Shown in pieces: positions 59,376-64,000 of a DNA stretch of 64,000 nt. Under the pieces are notes generated by a model that saw only the letters and a program-made list of their open reading frames with translations, did not search any database and was not told the origin of the DNA. Made by a program: the position numbers and the translations under genes. Every line of letters starts with the position of its first letter. Within the stretch, counting starts at the first letter, position 1. This stretch comes from Prescottella equi (GTDB taxonomy: Bacteria; Actinomycetota; Actinomycetes; Mycobacteriales; Mycobacteriaceae): assembly GCF_002094305.1 (NCBI RefSeq), contig NZ_LWTX01000006.1, positions 186,001 through 250,000 of the forward strand, read 5' to 3'.

Positions 59376-59426
59376 AGCTGAAGGGTCCGTTCGTGCGCTG
59401 TCAGCGTATGAACGGACCCTTCAGCT
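59376..59426. repeat. Palindromic repeat, family B, copy 3
   Basis: 17-bp arms AGCTGAAGGGTCCGTTC (59376-59392) and complement (59410-59426), loop GTGCGCTGTCAGCGTAT. It lies between the SDR start and the cysE end, both on the minus strand, so it probably ends the cysK-cysE transcript as well. Confidence 0.85.
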
Positions 59427-59438
59427 GGGATCCCGGAC

Positions 59439-60017
59439 TCAGATGTACATCGCCGGATCGATGTACGACGTCGGATCGACCAGCTGCTCGTGCTGCTTGC
59501 GCGGCCGCACCGACGCCGGGATACCCGTCGCGATGTGGTCCGACGGCACGTCGCGGGTGACGACGGCGTTGGCGCCGATCGCGCTGTCGTCGCCGATCAG
59601 CAGCGGCCCGAGGACCTTGGCGCCCGCGCCGATCGTGACCCGGTTACCGATCGTGGGGTGCCGCTTGGCCTTCGCGAGCGACCGACCGCCGAGCGTGACG
59701 CCGTGGTAGATCATGACGTCGTCGCCGATCTCCGTGGTCTCCCCGATCACGACACCCATGCCGTGGTCGATGAAGAACCGCCGCCCGATCGTCGCGCCCG
59801 GATGGATCTCGACGCCCGTGAGGAACCGGGTGAACTGGGCCAGCACTCGGGCCGGGCCCCGCAGAGCGGGCTTGGCCCACATGCGGTGCGCCACCCGGTG
59901 CGACCAGATGGCGTGCAGTCCCGAGTAGACGACGGCGTTCTCGGCGTTGCTGCGCGCGGCCGGATCCTGGCCTCTTGCTGCCTGGAGATCCTCCCGGATC
60001 GTGCGCAGGACACTCAC
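59439..60017 (-). CDS. cysE: Serine O-acetyltransferase (CysE/EpsC)
   Basis: A 192-residue enzyme that acetylates serine to O-acetylserine, the precursor for CysK. The N-terminal helical part ([20 protein letters not shown]) precedes the left-handed beta-helix of hexapeptide repeats ([60 protein letters not shown]). The catalytic His-Asp are in FIDHGMGV. The C-terminus ends in Ile (AMYI), as needed to dock into the CysK active site in the cysteine synthase complex. GTG start, 5 nt after the cysK stop: a cysK-cysE operon. Confidence 0.93.
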   Translation of the reverse strand: MSVLRTIREDLQAARGQDPAARSNAENAVVYSGLHAIWSHRVAHRMWAKPALRGPARVLAQFTRFLTGVEIHPGATIGRRFFIDHGMGVVIGETTEIGDDVMIYHGVTLGGRSLAKAKRHPTIGNRVTIGAGAKVLGPLLIGDDSAIGANAVVTRDVPSDHIATGIPASVRPRKQHEQLVDPTSYIDPAMYI

Positions 60018-60022
60018 AATTC

Positions 60023-60955
60023 TCAGCCTCGGATGTGCTCGAAGAGCGGGGTGGAGATGTAGCGCTCACCGAAATCGCACACCACGGCGACGATCAGCTT
60101 GCCGGCGTTCTCGGGACGCTTGGCCAGCTCGAGAGCCGCCCACACGATGGCGCCCGACGAGATGCCGCCGAGGATGCCTTCCTGCGTGCCGAGGTCGCGC
60201 GCCACGCGGATCGCGTCGTCGAACTCGACGTCGACGATCTCGTCGTAGATCTCGCGGTCGAGGACGTCGGGCACGAAGTTGGCGCCGATGCCCTGGATCT
60301 TGTGCGGGCCGGGCTGACCGCCGTTGAGGATCGGCGAGTCGGCCGGCTCGACGCCGACGATCTTGACGTCGGGGTTGTACTTGCGCAGGGTGCGGCCGGC
60401 GCCGGTGATGGTGCCGCCGGTGCCGATGCCCGCGACGAAGATGTCGACGTTGCCGTCGGTGTCGGCCCAGATCTCCTCGCCCGTGGTGCGCGCGTGGATC
60501 TCGGGGTTGGCGGCGTTCGCGAACTGCCGCGCCAGGACGGCGTTCTCGTTCTGCGCGACGATCTCCTCGGCCTTCGCGACCGCACCGGCCATCCCCTCGG
60601 AGCCGGGGGTCAGGACGATCTCGGCGCCGAAGGCGCGCAGCATGACGCGACGTTCGGTGGACATCGTCTCGGGCATCGTCAGGATGACCTTGTAGCCGCG
60701 GGCCGCACCGACCATGGCGAGCGCGATACCGGTGTTGCCCGAGGTGCCCTCGACGATCGTGCCGCCCGGCTTCAGTTCACCGGACGCTTCGGCGGCGTCG
60801 ATGATCGCGACGCCGATGCGGTCCTTGACGCTGTTGGCCGGGTTGTAGAACTCGAGCTTCGTCACGACCTGGGCGTCGAGGCCCTCGGTGAGACGGTTCA
60901 GGCGCACCAGCGGGGTGCGTCCGACCAGCTCGGTGACGTTGTTGTAGATCCCCAT
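60023..60955 (-). CDS. cysK: O-acetylserine sulfhydrylase (cysteine synthase A)
   Basis: PLP-dependent enzyme making cysteine from O-acetylserine and sulfide, 310 residues. The PLP lysine is Lys44 in NPANSVKDR, the substrate loop is [12 protein letters not shown] (~69), and the phosphate-binding glycine loop [13 protein letters not shown] is near 177. [10 protein letters not shown] (~95) is typical of CysK. Its ATG is 237 bp from the pckG gene in the same direction. Both enzymes of the last cysteine step are present in one operon. Confidence 0.95.
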   Translation of the reverse strand: MGIYNNVTELVGRTPLVRLNRLTEGLDAQVVTKLEFYNPANSVKDRIGVAIIDAAEASGELKPGGTIVEGTSGNTGIALAMVGAARGYKVILTMPETMSTERRVMLRAFGAEIVLTPGSEGMAGAVAKAEEIVAQNENAVLARQFANAANPEIHARTTGEEIWADTDGNVDIFVAGIGTGGTITGAGRTLRKYNPDVKIVGVEPADSPILNGGQPGPHKIQGIGANFVPDVLDREIYDEIVDVEFDDAIRVARDLGTQEGILGGISSGAIVWAALELAKRPENAGKLIVAVVCDFGERYISTPLFEHIRG

Positions 60956-61130
60956 GCCGGATCCTCCTCGCGGCCACGTCGGCAGCCGGGTCGATGTCTG
61001 TTGCTGTCAGGTTGGTTTATTGCACCATCATGCCGTGAACGGAACTCCACCGGGTCCACACAGGTACGAACGTATACGCACGTCGACGATATTCCGTGGG
61101 TCCGTCCTCGCACCATCGCCCCCGAAACGA

Positions 61131-61175
61131 CGAATGTCACATCGGTTCAGTCGAACTGAACCGATGTGACATTCG
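61131..61175. repeat. Perfect 21-bp palindrome between pckG and cysK
   Basis: Arms 61131-61151 (core TGTCACATCGGTTCAGT) and 61155-61175 are exact complements with a 3-nt loop. It lies 18 nt after the pckG stop and probably terminates that transcript. The rest of the 237-bp gap (60956-61130) carries the cysK promoter region, with no recognisable gene. Confidence 0.8.
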
Positions 61176-61192
61176 GTCGAAGCAAGAGGCGA

Positions 61193-63022
61193 TCAGCCCA
61201 GGCGCTGCTTCAGGGCCTCGAACTCGTCGCGGATACCCGACGGCACCTTCTCGCCGAGGAACTCGAGCCACTCCTCGATGAGCGGGATCTCGGCCTTCCA
61301 CTCCTCGACGTCCACGGCCAGGGCCTCCTCGACGTCAGCGGCGTCGACGTCCAGGCCGTCCAGCGTGAGGTCGGCAGCCGTCGGCACGAGACCGATCGGG
61401 GTGCTGACGGCGTCCGCCTTGTGCTCGATGCGGTCGATGATCCACTTGAGCACGCGGGAGTTCTCACCGAAACCGGGCCACAGGAAGCGGCCGTCCTCGC
61501 CGCGACGGAACCAGTTCACGTAGAAGATCTTGGGGAGCTTCTCCGAGTCGGCGTTCTTGCCGAGGTTGATCCAGTGGTTCAGGTAGTCGCCGGCGTTGTA
61601 GCCGAGGAACGGCAGCATCGCCATCGGGTCGCGGCGCACGGCGCCGACCTTGCCCTCTGCGGCAGCGGTCTGCTCGGACGACAGCGTCGCACCGAGGAAG
61701 GTGCCGTGCTGCCAGTCGAAGGACTCGCTGACCAGCGGAACCGTCGTCTTACGACGTCCACCGAACAGGATCGCCGAGATCGGCACACCCTGCGGGTCGT
61801 CCCACTCGGGGGCCAGGATCGGGCACTGCGACATCGGGGTGCAGTAACGCGAGTTCGGGTGGGCGGCGTTGGTGCCGGACTCGGGGGTCCAGTCGTTGCC
61901 CTTCCAGTCGATCAGGTGCGCGGGGGTGTCCTCGAGACCCTCCCACCACACGTCACCGTCGTCGGTCAGGCCGACGTTGGTGTACAGGGTGTTGCCCGCC
62001 TCGACCGTCTTCATGGCGTTGGGGTTGGAGCCGTGGTTGGTGCCCGGCGCGACGCCGAAGAAACCGAACTCCGGGTTGACGGCGTACAGGCGGCCGTCCT
62101 CACCGAAGCGCATCCACGCGATGTCGTCACCGAGGGTCTCGGCGCGCCAGCCCGGGATGGTCGGCTGGATCATCGCGAGGTTGGTCTTGCCGCACGCCGA
62201 CGGGAACGCGGCCGCGACGTAGTAGTTCTTGTTCTCCGGCGAGATCAGCTTGAGGATGAGCATGTGCTCGGCCAGCCAGCCCTCGTCGTGGGCCATCGCC
62301 GACGCGATGCGCAGCGAGTAGCACTTCTTGCCGAGCAGCGCGTTGCCGCCGTAGCCGGAGCCGTAGCTCCAGATCTCACGGGTCTCGGGGAAGTGGGTGA
62401 TGTACTTGGTGTCGTTGCACGGCCACGGCACATCGGCCTGGCCCTCGGCGAGCGGCGCACCCACGGAGTGCAGGGCCTTGACGAACGGACGGTCCGTGCC
62501 CATCTTCTCGAGCGCGGCCTTGCCCATGCGGGTCATGATGCGCATGGAGACGACGACGTACTCGGAGTCGGTGATCTCGACGCCCAGCTTCGGGTCCTCG
62601 GCACCGAGGGGGCCCATGCAGAAGGGCACCACGTACATGGTGCGACCACGCATGCTGCCGCGGTACAGATCCGTCATGAGAGCCCGCATCTCGGCCGGGT
62701 CCATCCAGTTGTTGGTGGGGCCGGCGTCGATCTGCTTCTCGGAGCAGATGTAGGTGCGGGACTCGACGCGCGCGACGTCGGACGGATCGGAGTTGCCGAG
62801 GAACGAGTTCGGCTTCTTCTCCTCGTTGAGACGGGTGAACGTCCCGGCCTCGACGAGCTGATCCGTCAGGCGCTCCCACTCCTCGTCGGAGCCGTCGGCG
62901 AAGACGACCCGGTCGGGCTGGGTCAGCTCGGCAACCTCGCGAACCCAAGCGAGCAGCTCGCTGTGCTCCGTGGGGGGCGTGCCGTCAGTTCCGTTCAGAC
63001 CGGGAATGGTCGCTGAGGTCAT
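61193..63022 (-). CDS. pckG: Phosphoenolpyruvate carboxykinase (GTP)
   Basis: GTP-dependent PEPCK, 609 residues, converting oxaloacetate to PEP in gluconeogenesis, which is essential during growth on fatty acids and sterols. The P-loop with the reactive cysteine is FPSACGKTN (273-281, Cys277). Other family segments are [12 protein letters not shown] (~101), [20 protein letters not shown] (~220-240) and [26 protein letters not shown] precedes the ATG. From memory the M. tuberculosis counterpart is pckA (Rv0211). A 63065 hairpin lies in its leader. Confidence 0.96.
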   Translation of the reverse strand: MTSATIPGLNGTDGTPPTEHSELLAWVREVAELTQPDRVVFADGSDEEWERLTDQLVEAGTFTRLNEEKKPNSFLGNSDPSDVARVESRTYICSEKQIDAGPTNNWMDPAEMRALMTDLYRGSMRGRTMYVVPFCMGPLGAEDPKLGVEITDSEYVVVSMRIMTRMGKAALEKMGTDRPFVKALHSVGAPLAEGQADVPWPCNDTKYITHFPETREIWSYGSGYGGNALLGKKCYSLRIASAMAHDEGWLAEHMLILKLISPENKNYYVAAAFPSACGKTNLAMIQPTIPGWRAETLGDDIAWMRFGEDGRLYAVNPEFGFFGVAPGTNHGSNPNAMKTVEAGNTLYTNVGLTDDGDVWWEGLEDTPAHLIDWKGNDWTPESGTNAAHPNSRYCTPMSQCPILAPEWDDPQGVPISAILFGGRRKTTVPLVSESFDWQHGTFLGATLSSEQTAAAEGKVGAVRRDPMAMLPFLGYNAGDYLNHWINLGKNADSEKLPKIFYVNWFRRGEDGRFLWPGFGENSRVLKWIIDRIEHKADAVSTPIGLVPTAADLTLDGLDVDAADVEEALAVDVEEWKAEIPLIEEWLEFLGEKVPSGIRDEFEALKQRLG

Positions 63023-63310
63023 CAAACTCTCCTGGGGTGGGGCCGGGAACCGGAGCGACCACATCAGCCCCGCACATCGCGGGGCTGAGAGGTTGAACCG
63101 ATTTCCCCCTCTCGGCGGGGTGCAGCCCGCCCACTCCGTCCCGCCCACGTACGTCACCGCGGACAACGAACGAAGGACACGGGTGCCGGGTGTCCTAGCT
63201 ATAGAGGTTAACGCCGGGCGTCCGTGTTGGGGGAACCGGGTGTCGTCGGTTAGGTCACAGGAACGATTCAGACGGTGCAGCCCGGGCGTACCCGGCCGGA
63301 ACCTGCGGGT
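63023..63310 (-). promoter_or_regulatory. pckG leader with hairpins
   Basis: About 290 bp upstream of pckG (minus strand). A 9-bp hairpin, CAGCCCCGC/GCGGGGCTG, is at 63065-63087, and a weaker GAGAGG...CCTCTC stem lies just upstream of it. An AT-richer stretch (GCTATAG, 63198-63204) could hold the -10. No gene was seen in this gap. Confidence 0.45.
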
Positions 63311-63622
63311 TTACGCCCCGCCGAGGGTGCCCGAATCGGTGCGTTCCCACCGTTCGCGGCCGTCGGCGTCCCGATGGAACTCCCAGGCCGAGAAGTCGCC
63401 GTCCCCCTCGACGATCGTCACGTGGTCGGCATCGCCGTCACCGTCCGTGTCGGTTGCGACGACGAGGGCGTCGTCCACCTCGAACGTGCGGGTGTCGAGC
63501 ACCCCGTCGTCGTCGATGTCGAAGACGGCATCGGTGAGGGGCGCGGCCGGCGAGTCGGCGCCGAACGTGTCGGGGTCGATCTCCGGTCCGGGCATTCCCT
63601 GCAGGTCCGCTGTGCTGATCAC
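63311..63622 (-). CDS. Acidic protein with Asp-rich repeats, function unknown
   Basis: A 103-residue protein. The GTG start follows GGAGGAGA at 4 nt. Two Asp-rich repeats resemble EF-hand or thrombospondin-type-3 calcium loops: FDIDDDGVLDTRTFEV (~37) and ATDTDGDGDADHVTIVEG (~58). The remainder ends WEFHRDADGRERWERTDSG. It lacks a clear signal peptide. Calcium binding is inferred from the D-x-D-x-D-G patterns. It is 33 nt downstream of the truncated gene at the window edge, likely in one operon. Confidence 0.65.
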   Translation of the reverse strand: MISTADLQGMPGPEIDPDTFGADSPAAPLTDAVFDIDDDGVLDTRTFEVDDALVVATDTDGDGDADHVTIVEGDGDFSAWEFHRDADGRERWERTDSGTLGGA

Positions 63623-63655
63623 GTTGTCTCCTCCGCAATGGCCGTACAACAGTCG

Positions 63656-64000
63656 TCACGGCGTTGGACGCGGCACCGGCCCGTTCGGTTCCCTCGTCGT
63701 ACCGACCGCGACCCGGCCCTCGAGAACGCGGCCTTCGAGTGCCGCGAGCGCCTCCATCAGCACGCCGTGGTCGCGCTCGCACGACGCCAGCCGTCCGCTG
63801 CGCTGGGCCGCGACCCGTCTGATCTCGGCATCGACGGCCGCGATCTCGGCGTCGACGGCCGCTGTCGCGGCGCGGCCGTCGGCCAGCACCCGCTGCCCCA
63901 CCGCGGCTTCCGTCTCGAGCAGACGAGCGAGCACCCGCTGTTCGAGCTGTGCACGCAGGCCGGTGGTGGCGTCCGCGGCCCACTGCCGCAGGTGCGCCCG
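63656..64000 (-). CDS. C-terminal part of a coiled-coil protein (truncated by window edge)
   Basis: The last ~114 codons of a larger gene whose 5' part lies outside the window. The sequence is helical and Ala/Glu/Arg-rich (RAHLRQWAADATTG, EQRVLARLLETEAAVGQR, VDAEIAAVDAEIRRVAAQ), typical of a long coiled coil, and ends in a Pro-rich tail (NGPVPRPTP). The gene order suggests a counterpart of the conserved proteins next to pckA in mycobacteria, and dynamin-like GTPases have similar tails, but neither can be confirmed here. Confidence 0.6.
   Translation of the reverse strand, partial: RAHLRQWAADATTGLRAQLEQRVLARLLETEAAVGQRVLADGRAATAAVDAEIAAVDAEIRRVAAQRSGRLASCERDHGVLMEALAALEGRVLEGRVAVGTTREPNGPVPRPTP

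Noticed and set aside
63083-63110. TPP-riboswitch-like words (GGGGCTGAGAG ... TTGAACC) on the plus strand
   Set aside because: The remaining conserved TPP elements are missing and no plus-strand gene follows; the motif is part of the pckG leader read backwards.

Overview
The window is high-GC actinobacterial chromosome and carries hallmarks of a mycolic-acid-containing genus, most likely Rhodococcus or a close Nocardiaceae relative. These hallmarks are an AftD-type arabinofuranosyltransferase, a DUF3068 membrane protein, a WS/DGAT acyltransferase, WhiB, a VanW protein, a GTP-dependent PEP carboxykinase, and a KstR-type operator. Gene content and order from fadE5 (8.7 kb) to pckG (63 kb) follow, from memory, the M. 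tuberculosis stretch Rv0244c to Rv0211 in inverted orientation (fadE5, fadA2, fabG4, htdX, tetR, lpqI, DUF2613, aftD, acyltransferase, DUF3068, membrane protein, glycosyltransferase, methyltransferase, aldehyde dehydrogenase, pckG). That comparison was not run here.

Layout. 0-8.6 kb: the tail of an ABC permease, small unknown proteins, WS/DGAT, an HNH/Excalibur lipoprotein, an aldo/keto reductase, a FabH-type KAS III, a secreted DUF4185 protein, an NTF2-like protein and a methyltransferase. 8.6-20.7 kb: a lipid module (fadE5, fadA2, fabG4, htdX) plus an MpaB-type oxygenase, a degenerate ABC ATPase paired with a YhgE/Pip membrane protein, and VanW. 20.7-26.8 kb: a MerR regulator, a WhiB3-like protein with short upstream ORFs, the TetR regulator, the LpqI glycosidase, a universal stress protein, isochorismate synthase and DUF2613. 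26.7-38.8 kb: the cell-envelope glycan locus (aftD to the methyltransferase). 38.8-52.0 kb: an accessory catabolic island. 52-64 kb: ROK kinase, aldehyde dehydrogenase with a KstR box, CDF transporter, APC permease, secreted protein, SDR, cysK-cysE and pckG.

The island is the most system-like part. Ten minus-strand genes, nearly all chained by 1-8 nt overlaps, encode a PotABCD-type importer, a DUF1028 protein, an M20 peptidase, a MmgE/PrpD protein that reads without a stop into an acyl-CoA-dehydrogenase-like flavoprotein, a flavin reductase, a DAO-type FAD oxidoreductase and an M20 amidase. They are divergent from an IclR regulator translationally coupled to a nitrilase-family amidase. I infer uptake and breakdown of an N-substituted or amide-containing small acid. 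The substrate is unknown.

The other unexpected signal is three families of short palindromic repeats. One 48-bp family occurs once between genes and twice in frame inside membrane-protein genes (aftD and the 35.0-36.8 kb gene), adding related 16-residue segments. A second family (51-53 bp, three copies) lies at gene ends and once supplies a stop codon. A third (22-bp unit) occurs as one perfect inverted pair and as four tandem copies, the last of which supplies another gene's stop codon. A TetR-type operator (CTTAC-N6-GTAAG) is shared by the tetR promoter and the fadA2/fabG4 intergenic region, with weaker versions before fadE5. No tRNA, rRNA, CRISPR array, transposase or prophage gene was seen.
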